Origin: Alphaproteobacteria bacterium
GTDB taxonomy: Bacteria; Pseudomonadota; Alphaproteobacteria; Rickettsiales; SXRF01
DNA: 64,000 nucleotides
Assembly: GCA_025362975.1 (NCBI GenBank)
Contig: JANYES010000018.1
Coordinates: forward strand, 1-64,000
Direction of reading: 5' to 3'
Every line of letters starts with the position of its first letter. The first letter of the stretch is position 1. Positions 52,051-60,883 of the stretch are shown here, one piece after another. Both the position numbers and the translations under genes were made by a program. The notes beneath the pieces are model-generated. The model worked only from the letters and a program-made list of their open reading frames with translations. It did no database searches and had not been told where the DNA came from.

Positions 52051-54033
52051 TTGTTAAGGGTGATTAAAGTCCGCAAACTCCTGCTTATGATCGCGTGCTT
52101 TGCGTTAACGCAAAGTTGCACGGATAAAGCTGCGGATGCCATCCACGAAGCCACCAAATTCGACGTCGCCGACCCCGAGCTGGGCCTGACCCGCGACGAT
52201 TACAACAAGAACATGTACAAGGATAAAGATGAGCCGGTCGAAGCCAAGGTCGTAGGCGCCGGTGAGCCGCCGATTCCGGACCTTGCCGAAATTTTAGTCG
52301 CCCCCAAGCCGCCGAAAATCGGCGAGGCCAAGCTGGTATCGATTGCGGTGACCGACGACGTGCCGCTGAAAGACGTGCTGATCGAGCTGGCGCGTCTTGC
52401 GGACGTGGATATCGAAGTGGATTCGAGCATCGCGGGCGGCATCGTTTTCCGCGCCAAGGACCGTCCGTTCAACGAGGTGATCGAGCGCATCGCCAACATG
52501 GCAGCACTTCGCTACACGATGAAAAACAACGTGCTGCGCGTCGAGCGCGACACGCCTTACATCCAGGAATACCCCATCAACTTCCTCAATATCGACCGCG
52601 TGTCCAACGGCTCCATCAGCGTGACCGGCGGCAGCACGACAAGTGGCGGTGGCGGCGGCACCAGTTCGGGCGGCTCCGCCTCCAATGGCGGCTCGACCCC
52701 CACGTCTTCCGGCGGCGGCTCCACCCAGTCAGGCTCGACTTCGAGCGTGAACTCCAAATCGGACAGCGATTTCTGGCAGAAATTCGACGACGGCATCAAA
52801 CAGATCCTCAGCTACTCGGAAAGCAAGCGCATTTCCAGCGCCGAAGCCGCACCGCAGCCGGTGCCCGTCGCCGCGCCGGTAGCAGCGCCTGCTAACGCAT
52901 CGACACCGGCGATTGCGGGTGCGGCTCCTGTGGCCGCTCCTGCGCCGGTGGTTGCGGCGGCACCGGTGATTCCGGCAGCGTCGACGACGCTGCCGGGCAA
53001 AGGCGTGGAAGGTACGTTCTACATTATCAACAAACAGGCCTCGGCCCTGACCGTATCAGCCACCGAGCGCCAGCATGAAATGATCAAGCGGTTCCTGGCC
53101 ACCATCGAAGCCAACACTTCCTCGCAGGTGCTGATCGAGGCGAAGGTGCTGGAAGTGACGCTGTCGGAGAACTACCAGACGGGTATCAACTGGAGCAATT
53201 TCGGCAACACGCATTTGAACTTCAACGGCAATTTAAGCAATGTCGTGTCCACCGTGACCGCGGTCGGCGCACCTAGCATTACGTTTGTGGACAAGGATTT
53301 ACTCGGCTCGGGGATTACGCTGTCGACGGCGGTTAAGCTACTCAGCGAATTCGGCTCGACGCGCGCGCTTTCCAGCCCGCGCTTGCATGCCATGAACAAC
53401 CAACAGGCGGTGTTGAGCTTCGCAGAAGGTATCGTCTACTTCAACGTGCATATCGACCAGACGGATGCGGTGCTAGGCACGACGGGGCAGGTGGTAACGC
53501 CGTCGAAACTGACCATCAACAGCACGGAAAACACCGCCAATATCGGCATTACGCTGACACTCCAGCCATCCATCGACGCGGCCAACGACGAGGTGACGCT
53601 GAGCGTGCGCCCGACGCTCACGCGATTGACCAAATTCGTCTCCGACCCGGGCTTCGAAGTGCAGAAAGCGTCTATCCTCGCCCAGCTGGGCGCGAGTTCC
53701 AGCATTGCAGCCCAGCTCTCGGCGGTATCGAGCACCGTACCGCAGATCGAAACGCGCGAGCTTGATTCGGTGGTCAAAATCAAATCCGGCCAGACGCTGG
53801 TCATTGGCGGCTTGCTGGAAGACAGCACCAACAACACCGAAGCGGGCGTACCGGGCGCCAGCGAGATCCCGTTCTTCGGCAATCTGTTCAAGAGCGTCAA
53901 CAAAACCACGTCGAAAAAGGAGCTGGTCATCTTCATCCGCGCCACGATCGTGGGTTCGAACGGAATACTGGATAAAGCGGATAAAACTTTATACAAGAAA
54001 TTTGGTAACGACCCCCGACCTATTAATAATTAG
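52051..54033 (+). CDS. Secretin (PilQ/MshL/GspD family)
   Basis: A 660-aa outer-membrane lipoprotein (lipobox LTQSC near residue 23). A TTG at 52051 or GTG at 52060 is the likely start. N-domains lie at about 95-180 (VTDDVPLKDVLIELARLADV). A Gly/Ser-rich linker is at 190-235 and an Ala/Pro-rich stretch at 265-315. The secretin core is at 330-645 (SQVLIEAKVLEVTLSENYQT, TRALSSPRLHAMNNQQAVL, VIGGLLEDS). It forms a gated export pore. No ATPase, pilin or platform gene is seen here. Confidence 0.9.
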   Translation: MLRVIKVRKLLLMIACFALTQSCTDKAADAIHEATKFDVADPELGLTRDDYNKNMYKDKDEPVEAKVVGAGEPPIPDLAEILVAPKPPKIGEAKLVSIAVTDDVPLKDVLIELARLADVDIEVDSSIAGGIVFRAKDRPFNEVIERIANMAALRYTMKNNVLRVERDTPYIQEYPINFLNIDRVSNGSISVTGGSTTSGGGGGTSSGGSASNGGSTPTSSGGGSTQSGSTSSVNSKSDSDFWQKFDDGIKQILSYSESKRISSAEAAPQPVPVAAPVAAPANASTPAIAGAAPVAAPAPVVAAAPVIPAASTTLPGKGVEGTFYIINKQASALTVSATERQHEMIKRFLATIEANTSSQVLIEAKVLEVTLSENYQTGINWSNFGNTHLNFNGNLSNVVSTVTAVGAPSITFVDKDLLGSGITLSTAVKLLSEFGSTRALSSPRLHAMNNQQAVLSFAEGIVYFNVHIDQTDAVLGTTGQVVTPSKLTINSTENTANIGITLTLQPSIDAANDEVTLSVRPTLTRLTKFVSDPGFEVQKASILAQLGASSSIAAQLSAVSSTVPQIETRELDSVVKIKSGQTLVIGGLLEDSTNNTEAGVPGASEIPFFGNLFKSVNKTTSKKELVIFIRATIVGSNGILDKADKTLYKKFGNDPRPINN

Positions 54034-54059
54034 GCCCATCAATAACTAGAGATAGAATT

Positions 54060-54821
54060 ATGCTGACGAATATCCGCTACATCCTCATTACCGCACTGCG
54101 TGACTGGCTGTTTATCGGCCTGATGATCGGCGTGCTGGTTGCGACCGCCATCTCGGCTACGCTGGGCTCCACGGCCTTCCTCGAAGAAAAGGAAATGACG
54201 GTGACGTTCGCGGCGGGGTCTTCGCGCCTTATCATCATGGTGGGGCTTATCGTATTCGTGTGTTTCCATATCCGAAACGCCTTCGACACCAAGGAAATCG
54301 ACGTGATCCTGTCACGCCCGATCTCGCGTTCGAATCTGGTGATCGCGTATTGGCTGGGCTTTGCGTTCGTAGCGTTTTTGCTGATCATTCCGGTGATTGG
54401 CATCGTGGCCATGATCGGCGTAGGCAACTGGCAGGGATTTGCGGGCTGGGCGGTGAGCCTGTTGCTTGAGACGTTTATGGTGGTAGCACTTGCGCTGTTT
54501 AGCGCGTTTACGCTGCGCAGCGCGGTTACGGCGGTGATTGCGTGTATGGGGTTTTATGTGCTGTCGCGCATGATGGCATTTTTCGTCATCACGTCGCAGT
54601 CGGGCATGGTCGGCGGCGAGGTGAAATATGTGCTGATGCGCTATGCGCTGAAAGTGATTTCGACCGTGGTGCCGAGGCTGGATTTCTTCGCCAAAACGCA
54701 GTGGCTGGTCTATGGGTTCGATAGCTCGCAGGACTGGATTGTGTTCCTCGTGCAGGCGGTGATTTTCGTGCCGCTGCTGGTGCTGGCGTCGATCGCCGAT
54801 TTCCGTCGTAAACAATTCTAG
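54060..54821 (+). CDS. ABC-2-type membrane permease
   Basis: A 253-aa polytopic protein with six hydrophobic segments (LFIGLMIGVLVATAISATLG, IIMVGLIVFVCFHIRNAF). A loop TKEIDVILSRPISRSNLVIA resembles ABC-2 or copper ABC (NosY-like) permeases. A matching ATPase gene is not in the window. It follows the secretin gene by 27 bp and precedes the helical-repeat gene by 8 bp. Substrate unknown. Confidence 0.68.
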   Translation: MLTNIRYILITALRDWLFIGLMIGVLVATAISATLGSTAFLEEKEMTVTFAAGSSRLIIMVGLIVFVCFHIRNAFDTKEIDVILSRPISRSNLVIAYWLGFAFVAFLLIIPVIGIVAMIGVGNWQGFAGWAVSLLLETFMVVALALFSAFTLRSAVTAVIACMGFYVLSRMMAFFVITSQSGMVGGEVKYVLMRYALKVISTVVPRLDFFAKTQWLVYGFDSSQDWIVFLVQAVIFVPLLVLASIADFRRKQF

Positions 54822-54828
54822 GGTTTTC

Positions 54829-55614
54829 ATGACCACGGTGACTAAACTCGTTGCGAAACCGAAATGCTCCGTAGGCACGAGCATCAGGCGTTATACGCTG
54901 CTGATGGTGGCGCTGACGGCGCAGGTGGGATACTGGTATAAGACCAAGGATATTGAGCCGGATGTTGGCGTGGTGCCGGACGTGCCCGGCAAGGAAGCGA
55001 TGCATGCGCTGACCTTCGGCGACGATGAGTTTTTCTTCCGCGTTTTCGCGTTCAATTTGCAAAATGCCGGCGATACGTTCGGGCGGTTTACGAGCTTGCG
55101 CTATTACGATTTCAATAAGCTGTATTTGTGGTTCAACCTGCTGGATGAGCTGGACGCGAGATCCAATATGGTGCCGTCGATGGCGAGCTATTATTTCGCC
55201 CAGACGCAGAACACCGCCGACGTGCGCTACGTGGTGGATTATCTGTACACGCATTCGGTGCGCGACGTGCCGCATAAATGGTGGTGGTTATTGCAGTCGA
55301 TTTACCTATCGATGCATAAGCTCAACGATCTCGATCTCGCGCTGAAAGTGGCCAAACCCCTGCAAAACGAGGGCGTACCGGTGTGGGCGCGGCAGATGAC
55401 GGCGGTGGTGTACGATAAGCGCGGAGAGATGGACGACGCGATTCACATTATGGAAACGATCAAGGAAAACGTGAAGGAAATCCCGGACGCCGATTTGAAA
55501 TACATGACCTTCTTCGTGAAAGAACGCGCCAAGCAGCTTGAAGAACAGAATAAGGCCAACAAATCCTCGCCGTTCAAATCGCCAGCTAAGCCCACCGAAG
55601 GCAACGCGGAATAA
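54829..55614 (+). CDS. Membrane-anchored helical-repeat protein
   Basis: A 261-aa protein with an N-terminal hydrophobic segment (YTLLMVALTAQVGYWY). TPR-like helices follow (LYLWFNLLDELDARSNMVPS, LNDLDLALKVAKPLQNEGVP, VYDKRGEMDDAIHIMETIKE), ending in a basic, Pro-rich tail. It lies right after the permease gene, probably in one operon with it. The precise function is unknown; a scaffold for the permease or the secretin is possible. Confidence 0.65.
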   Translation: MTTVTKLVAKPKCSVGTSIRRYTLLMVALTAQVGYWYKTKDIEPDVGVVPDVPGKEAMHALTFGDDEFFFRVFAFNLQNAGDTFGRFTSLRYYDFNKLYLWFNLLDELDARSNMVPSMASYYFAQTQNTADVRYVVDYLYTHSVRDVPHKWWWLLQSIYLSMHKLNDLDLALKVAKPLQNEGVPVWARQMTAVVYDKRGEMDDAIHIMETIKENVKEIPDADLKYMTFFVKERAKQLEEQNKANKSSPFKSPAKPTEGNAE

Positions 55615-55625
55615 GCCAGTATATC

Positions 55626-56558
55626 ATGCCCAAAGTCTACGTATTCGCTTCGCTGATGCCGATGGGGGGCGCTTACATGGCGTATCATGTGGGGCGGCTG
55701 CTGCACCTGCATTTCGGGTATGAATTCGTCGATGTGGATATAAAGAATTTTGAACAAAAACTATTTGAATACGATATCCCTATTCGCAGCGTCGGCTATG
55801 AGCAGATGTGCGCTGATATTACCGAAGACGATCTTTTAATCGTCAATCCCAGCTATTCCAAAATGCTGTTCGGGCTCACGTTGCCGGGCAAAAAAATTAT
55901 GTATGTGCAAGACTATAAAACCTTCCGCGTGCTTGATTGCCATTTCGATCTATACGTGTCGGTGAGCGCGTTGGTACAACGTTATGCGCATGCGCTGTAT
56001 GGGTTGTCTACACCGGTGATTCCGGCGTTTATCGAGCTGGAAAAAATGCCAGCGGCCAAGCCGTGGGACGAGCGTCCGGTGGGGTCGGCACTGGTGTATT
56101 TAAAACATAACGACCCGGAGCACACGCTGTTGCTTGATTATCTGGTGAAGCGCGCCCCGGGCTTTGATTTGTCACGCGTAGTGCTGGGGCGTGAAATGCC
56201 GCATGCGGCATTTTTGGAAACGCTGGCGCAGGTGCGGTATCTGGTGAATCTTTCGGTGAGCGAGGGGTTCGGACTGGTGCCGCTGGAGGCAATGGCGCTG
56301 GGGACGGCGGTGACGGGGGTGGATAGCTTAGGCGGGGCGGATTATATGCGCAGCGGCGAGAATTGCGTGGTGGCGCCGGTGACGAATATGCGCGGGCTTC
56401 CGCAGGCAGTGTTAAAGATATTCGGCGATGAGGGGCTGGCGGCGCGTTGCGTGGAGGCGGGGAAGGTCACGGCGCAGGGTTATGGCTACGGCGCATTCAA
56501 AGCGGCGTGGCTGGCGCAATTGGCGAGCTTCCTGAAGCGGGAACCGGCGCATGACTAA
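55626..56558 (+). CDS. Glycosyltransferase (GT4-like)
   Basis: A 310-aa protein. The second half has the nucleotide-sugar binding pattern of GT4 enzymes: LVNLSVSEGFGLVPLEAMAL, GTAVTGVDSLGGADYM, SGENCVVAP. The N-terminal half has FASLMPMGGAYMAYHVGRLL. It may build surface glycan. The stop overlaps the sulfotransferase start by 8 bases. Confidence 0.83.
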   Translation: MPKVYVFASLMPMGGAYMAYHVGRLLHLHFGYEFVDVDIKNFEQKLFEYDIPIRSVGYEQMCADITEDDLLIVNPSYSKMLFGLTLPGKKIMYVQDYKTFRVLDCHFDLYVSVSALVQRYAHALYGLSTPVIPAFIELEKMPAAKPWDERPVGSALVYLKHNDPEHTLLLDYLVKRAPGFDLSRVVLGREMPHAAFLETLAQVRYLVNLSVSEGFGLVPLEAMALGTAVTGVDSLGGADYMRSGENCVVAPVTNMRGLPQAVLKIFGDEGLAARCVEAGKVTAQGYGYGAFKAAWLAQLASFLKREPAHD

Positions 56559-57360
56559 TATCCTGCTGTCGGGCATGCCGCGCTCGGGGACGACGCTACT
56601 GACGGCGCTGATGGATACGCGGCCCAACACGGTGGCGCTTAATGAGCCGAAATGGCAGTACGACTGGGCGGCGGATAATCGCGGCAGGGGCGCGTGGGAT
56701 TTTGTTGAATATTTAGAACAGGATTTTGCGCAGACCCGGCGCAAATTGCTGGAAGGCACGCCAATTCCCGAACGGCGGCGCGAAGACGGCGCGGCGGTGA
56801 CCAATTATTACCAGCGCGACGCGAGCGGCGCGGTACGCGATACGTTCAAGGTGATCGGATTTACCCGCAAGGGGCTGTCGCCGGATTTCGCGCTGGCGAT
56901 GAAGCATAACGGGCTGTACATGGGGGTGCTGCCGGAACTGGTGCAGTCGGGCAAGTTCAAGGTGATGACCATTATCCGCAACCCCGTCGATGTGATCTAT
57001 TCGTGGACGCGCGCGCCGATTCCGCCTGCGGAGGGCAAGTTGCCGGGGGCGTCGCTGTACTGGATGGAGATGGAGGCGATGACGCTGTCGGACCGGGGGT
57101 TGCTGGAACGGCAGGTACAGTTATACGACATGCTGTGCCTGCGGCTGCAACAGTTGGAAAAGAAGATTAACGTGATCGTATATGAGGCGCTGGTGCGCGA
57201 ACCGCTGCCATTTACGCGACTGTTCGGCATTCCCGACGAGGCGGCGCACCGCTTAGTGTTAAATCAAAAAGCTAATATTCCCGATACGGAACGGTACCGA
57301 ATTGAGGAAGCTGTTAATAAATATGGAAAATATTATTTACGTTACTACCCATATCGTTAA
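56551..57360 (+). CDS. Sulfotransferase-family protein
   Basis: A 269-aa protein. The PAPS 5'-phosphate loop is SGMPRSGTTLLTALM (residues 7-21), and the 3'-phosphate motif IIRNPVDVIYSW is near 142. It would move sulfate from PAPS to a sugar or lipid. The overlap with the glycosyltransferase gene suggests a sulfated surface glycan. Target unknown. Confidence 0.85.
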   Translation: MTNILLSGMPRSGTTLLTALMDTRPNTVALNEPKWQYDWAADNRGRGAWDFVEYLEQDFAQTRRKLLEGTPIPERRREDGAAVTNYYQRDASGAVRDTFKVIGFTRKGLSPDFALAMKHNGLYMGVLPELVQSGKFKVMTIIRNPVDVIYSWTRAPIPPAEGKLPGASLYWMEMEAMTLSDRGLLERQVQLYDMLCLRLQQLEKKINVIVYEALVREPLPFTRLFGIPDEAAHRLVLNQKANIPDTERYRIEEAVNKYGKYYLRYYPYR

Positions 57361-57462
57361 TAATGCTTGCTAAGGCAACGCTACATATAGTAGTTTCACG
57401 CTATATAAGTGTATATATGGGATGATCTTTTCCGTATAACGGGGTGGTAAAGTGAAGACGAC

Positions 57463-58539
57463 ATGCTGCTGACATTAACGCAAGCATTACAGATGGTTGG
57501 GATAACACCCAGCCTGTTTGTGATTTTTTTCCTGATGACGCTTTCCGTGCGCAACAGGCAAGCGATCGTCCCTATTTTTTACTTCGCCGCACTGATCTGC
57601 AGCTTTTCCATTCCGCTCCTCGAAATCTACCCGCCGGAACTGCGCAACCACTGGGTCGTGGCGGGGTTGCAGATGGGGGAAAGCAGCCTGACGGCGTTCA
57701 GCTTCCTGCTCATTTGCCAGTTTATTATGGGACGCGTGCCGCCGATCGGCTACTGGCTGGTGGTGCTGCCGCTGGTGGGTAGCGGCTGGCTGATTTATGC
57801 GGATATGTTGCAGGCGAAATATGCGTGCGCGAATGATCAGGCCTGCCCGGACGTGCCGACGATCAATGCGCTGTACCATATTTTCAGCTCGGCGGTCATC
57901 TTCTTACTGCTGGTGTATTACATTTCGCGCTCGGGTAAGCTGCATGAAAACGACACGATCAAAAAACACAAATACTGGCTGATCATCGCGCTGATCATGC
58001 TACACCTGCTGGTGCTGGCGGTAGACTTGGCCCACATGATGGGGCATTTCATGCCGGATCAGGCGCTGGTCGCCGCGACGATGCTGAAACTCACGTTTAT
58101 CTACCTCGTGCTCACCTCGCTGTTCCGCGTGTTTTACCCGGGGTTTGTGGGTCATGCGGTCGCGGGGGCGGCAGCGGCGGAAGAAGAAGTATACGACCCG
58201 TCGCAGGATATGCCTGTGGTTGAGAAGGTCAAAATGCTGCTTGAAGGCGAACACGCGTATCGGCAGATGCGGCTTAATCGCGCCAAGCTCGCCGAGCTGG
58301 TGGGGATTAAGGAATACAACCTGTCGCGCATCATCAACCGGCATTTCAATATGAATTTTAACGAGCTGGTGAATGGGTATCGCATTGAAGAAGCCAAGAC
58401 GCGGCTGCGCAACGAGTCGTCACAGATTACGGTGATCGGCTTCGAAGTGGGGTTCAATTCCATCGCGTCGTTTAACCGGGTGTTTCGCACGAAGGTCGGG
58501 TTGTCGCCGACTGAATACCGCAATGCCGAGCGGGTTTGA
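57463..58539 (+). CDS. Membrane-anchored AraC-family regulator
   Basis: A 358-aa protein with about seven N-terminal membrane helices (residues 8-220; LFVIFFLMTLSVRNRQAIVP, IGYWLVVLPLVGSGWLIYAD). A C-terminal AraC DNA-binding domain is at 255-355 (LAELVGIKEYNLSRIINRHF, VIGFEVGFNSIASFNRVFRT). It could sense a membrane or lipophilic signal and bind DNA directly. Target unknown. Confidence 0.88.
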   Translation: MLLTLTQALQMVGITPSLFVIFFLMTLSVRNRQAIVPIFYFAALICSFSIPLLEIYPPELRNHWVVAGLQMGESSLTAFSFLLICQFIMGRVPPIGYWLVVLPLVGSGWLIYADMLQAKYACANDQACPDVPTINALYHIFSSAVIFLLLVYYISRSGKLHENDTIKKHKYWLIIALIMLHLLVLAVDLAHMMGHFMPDQALVAATMLKLTFIYLVLTSLFRVFYPGFVGHAVAGAAAAEEEVYDPSQDMPVVEKVKMLLEGEHAYRQMRLNRAKLAELVGIKEYNLSRIINRHFNMNFNELVNGYRIEEAKTRLRNESSQITVIGFEVGFNSIASFNRVFRTKVGLSPTEYRNAERV

Positions 58540-58569
58540 CTCCATTTTGCTATTGTTAAATAATGTCAT

Positions 58570-58599
58570 TTAAAGCGTTAACTATCTCCGTGGTATAAT
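58570..58599 (+). promoter_or_regulatory. Putative promoter of the 58628-58978 gene
   Basis: TTAAAG (58570-58575), 18 bases, TATAAT (58594-58599), then AGGGGGA seven bases before the ATG at 58628. The -10 is perfect and the -35 is weak. Confidence 0.5.
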
Positions 58600-58627
58600 G
58601 GGGTAACTCATATCAGGGGGAATGTTT

Positions 58628-58978
58628 ATGATGAAATGGTTGCGCAATAATCCGAAGGCCAAAGCCTTGGAAGCTATTAAAACGCTGGGGTTGGAAGACA
58701 ACATAGATGCTCGCATCGTATTCAACATCAATGGGGCGAATCCTGAAAGCTCGGTGATTCCCGATCAAAGCTTTATCAACGCGGCAGCGCTGAAGGAAGA
58801 AATCGGTAAATTGCAGGCGGGCGGTACGCTCACTGAAGCGCAGGCAGAGGCCGCTGCAACCGTGATGCAGTACCTCGAACGCAACCACGGGATCGCCGCT
58901 GCGGTTAGGGTGTTGGCGGAGAACGGCGATGGTGCGGGTATTGTCCTTGCATCGCGCGGTCAGAACACTGGCCGGTAG
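58628..58978 (+). CDS. Hypothetical 116-aa protein
   Basis: Starting at ATG 58628, which is well spaced from AGGGGGA. MKWLRNNPKAKALEAIKTLG is followed by ARIVFNINGANPESSVIPDQ and Ala-rich helices (LTEAQAEAAATVMQYLERNH). It is soluble and amphipathic and has no signal peptide. I do not recognise a family. It stands alone with its own promoter. Confidence 0.62.
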   Translation: MMKWLRNNPKAKALEAIKTLGLEDNIDARIVFNINGANPESSVIPDQSFINAAALKEEIGKLQAGGTLTEAQAEAAATVMQYLERNHGIAAAVRVLAENGDGAGIVLASRGQNTGR

Positions 58979-59365
58979 GGCTGGGTTCTTTTTTCGTTAC
59001 GTTTGCCAATTTCATTTTTCCTTCTAATCCAAATAAAAGTTGGGCGCGCCCATACAGCGTTTCCTGCGTTATGAAAGCGTACGTGAGGTGCGTGCCGGAC
59101 AAAGGCTTTCGCCCTAAGGTTCCCTGGTACAGTTTCCCTTAGTTTTTGTGTCCGACCCCGCTTGGCGCAATTATCCTAGCGTGTCGCCGAGGCTTTCATG
59201 CCACCTTTGGGAACTGCGCTCCCTCTGGCGGTCTGGGTTGTCATGCATGACAAGCACAGTGGAACATGGGAATAAACGTTCCGGAAGGGGAATATTTTTC
59301 AGGATGGATTATTTATTTTCGAAACGTATAGTGCGTGTGTAAACATTTACCCAAAGGAATTCTTC
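58979..59365. other. Intergenic region without a supported gene
   Basis: These 387 bases contain one short plus-strand frame (59148-59342) with no RBS and an atypical protein; I do not call it. TTTCCC near 59134 and GGGAA near 59268 could frame a folded RNA, but no known RNA family is clear to me. The promoter of the downstream gene should lie near the right end. Confidence 0.35.
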
Positions 59366-60106
59366 ATGCGTTTTTTGCTGACCCTGCTTGCTACCGTCGC
59401 GATCGCCCCTGCGGCTTTTGCCGACAGCGCGTGTTCCAAATTGCCGACATATTCGGAAATCCAGTCGGCGCTGAAAGCGGCGCGCGGCGCGGATAACGGC
59501 GGGTTGAACCTTGATATGTGGGGCTCGGTGGTGGCGCGCGACGGGACCGTATGTGCGGTCACGTTCACGGGTGAGACGGTGGACGCGCAGTGGCCGGGCA
59601 GCCGTTTGATTTCGGCACAGAAGGCCAATACGGCCAATGCGTTCAGCCTGAAGGCGTCGGCGTTGTCATCGGCGAATCTGTATTCGGGCGTGCAGCCGGG
59701 CGGGTTTTTGTATGGAATTCAGGAAAGCAACCCGATCAATCTGAACGTGGCGTATGACGGTCCGACGAACGCTTATGGTTCGTCCGGTGATCCGCTGGTA
59801 GGTAAGCTGATTGGTGGTTTGAATGTGTTCGGCGGCGGGTTGGCGCTGTATAACGAGCAAGGCGAGATAGTGGGCGCGCTGGGCGTCAGCGGCGATACGT
59901 CGTGCGCGGACCATAATATCGCATGGCGCATGCGCCATGCGCTCAAGCTGGATTATGTTCCAGGTGGGGTGGCGAAAGATAAGACCGATACGATCATCTA
60001 CGATATTTCCGGCGGCAAAAGCAAAAGCGGCTTCGGGCATCCGACCTGCGTCGGCAAGGAAAATAAAGTTGCGGCGAAATTGCCGGCGGTTTCGAAGAAA
60101 TCGTAA
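59366..60106 (+). CDS. Exported GlcG/HbpS-family (heme-binding-like) protein
   Basis: A 246-aa protein with a signal peptide ending at AFA. The mature part has MWGSVVARDGTVCAVTFTGE, a Pro/Asn-rich middle and LALYNEQGEIVGALGVSGDT followed by SCADHNIAWRMRHAL, typical of the HbpS/GlcG fold. Members can bind heme, but many are uncharacterised. Several Cys could form disulfides. The gene stands alone and converges on the next one. Confidence 0.78.
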   Translation: MRFLLTLLATVAIAPAAFADSACSKLPTYSEIQSALKAARGADNGGLNLDMWGSVVARDGTVCAVTFTGETVDAQWPGSRLISAQKANTANAFSLKASALSSANLYSGVQPGGFLYGIQESNPINLNVAYDGPTNAYGSSGDPLVGKLIGGLNVFGGGLALYNEQGEIVGALGVSGDTSCADHNIAWRMRHALKLDYVPGGVAKDKTDTIIYDISGGKSKSGFGHPTCVGKENKVAAKLPAVSKKS

Positions 60107-60107
60107 A

Positions 60108-60797
60108 CTAGCGGCTGTTTGAATCGGTGAGCTTGCCGAAGATGCCCCTTGGGTTGATCAGTAAGCTGCGGTCGTCGGTGTGGTTGAGGGTGCCCCACCA
60201 ATCGTAGGAAAGTTCACCTTTGTTCAGGCCCTCGCGCAAGCCGCCAAGCATTGAACTGGCGAAGGGAATGGGCAGCGCGCCTAGCTGGCCCAGGCCTACT
60301 TTTTTGGCAGCCAAGCCGGTGAGGTGGAATCCGGTGATCTTGGTGGTGTCGATTCCGGCGAGTTTGCTGACCTTATCTAACCCGGCGTAGGAGCTGATAG
60401 CGCTCAGGTCGAAGGGAAGGGCGAGTTTGTCGCCTAAGCCTTCGGGATTGCCGAGGCGGTGGGCACGGCCTGCGGCGTACCAGCCGTTATTGGCTTTGTT
60501 GAGCAGATTGTCGAAGCCTTGATTGATTTGCATGAGGGGTTCGATTTCCGGGTCGGCCTTCATGGCGCTTTCAAACAGCGACTTGCCGTTTTCTTCGTTC
60601 TGCCGGGTGATGTACTTGCCGAGGCGGCTGTTGGCGATGCCCGCGAGCGACAGCATGGACGAGGAGCTGAGCATGACGTTCTTGAAACTGCGCGGATCGT
60701 CGGGGGTTTTGATGGTGGATTGCATTAAATCATGGGCGGCGAACAGCGTATGGAAGCTGTCGAAGGTATCGCCTATTTTGTTCTCTAATTCGCTCAT
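60108..60797 (-). CDS. Hypothetical 229-aa protein
   Basis: A 229-aa protein: ELENKIGDTFDSFHTLFAAH, SSSSMLSLAGIANSRLGKYI, and near the end LSYDWWGTLNHTDDRSLLIN. No signal peptide or membrane helix is clear. It ends one base from the convergent GlcG-like gene. The right neighbour is the flavoprotein gene on the same strand, with 86 bp between. Function unknown. Confidence 0.6.
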   Translation of the reverse strand: MSELENKIGDTFDSFHTLFAAHDLMQSTIKTPDDPRSFKNVMLSSSSMLSLAGIANSRLGKYITRQNEENGKSLFESAMKADPEIEPLMQINQGFDNLLNKANNGWYAAGRAHRLGNPEGLGDKLALPFDLSAISSYAGLDKVSKLAGIDTTKITGFHLTGLAAKKVGLGQLGALPIPFASSMLGGLREGLNKGELSYDWWGTLNHTDDRSLLINPRGIFGKLTDSNSR

Positions 60798-60883
60798 TCA
60801 ATCAGTATAGCATAACGGGCCGCAGATAAAAATTGCGGTTTTGTGACAGCCGGTTAGGAAATTAAGCGATATTTTATAGGTGG

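Noticed and set aside
54312-55275. Long minus-strand frames opposite the permease and repeat protein
   Set aside because: His/Arg-rich translations typical of shadows.
58979-59300. Possible 6S-like or other structured RNA
   Set aside because: Short complementary ends are visible, but I cannot build a convincing known structure by eye.
59148-59342. Plus-strand frame of 64 codons
   Set aside because: No RBS, Ser/Arg/Trp-rich random-looking protein; kept only as part of an intergenic note.
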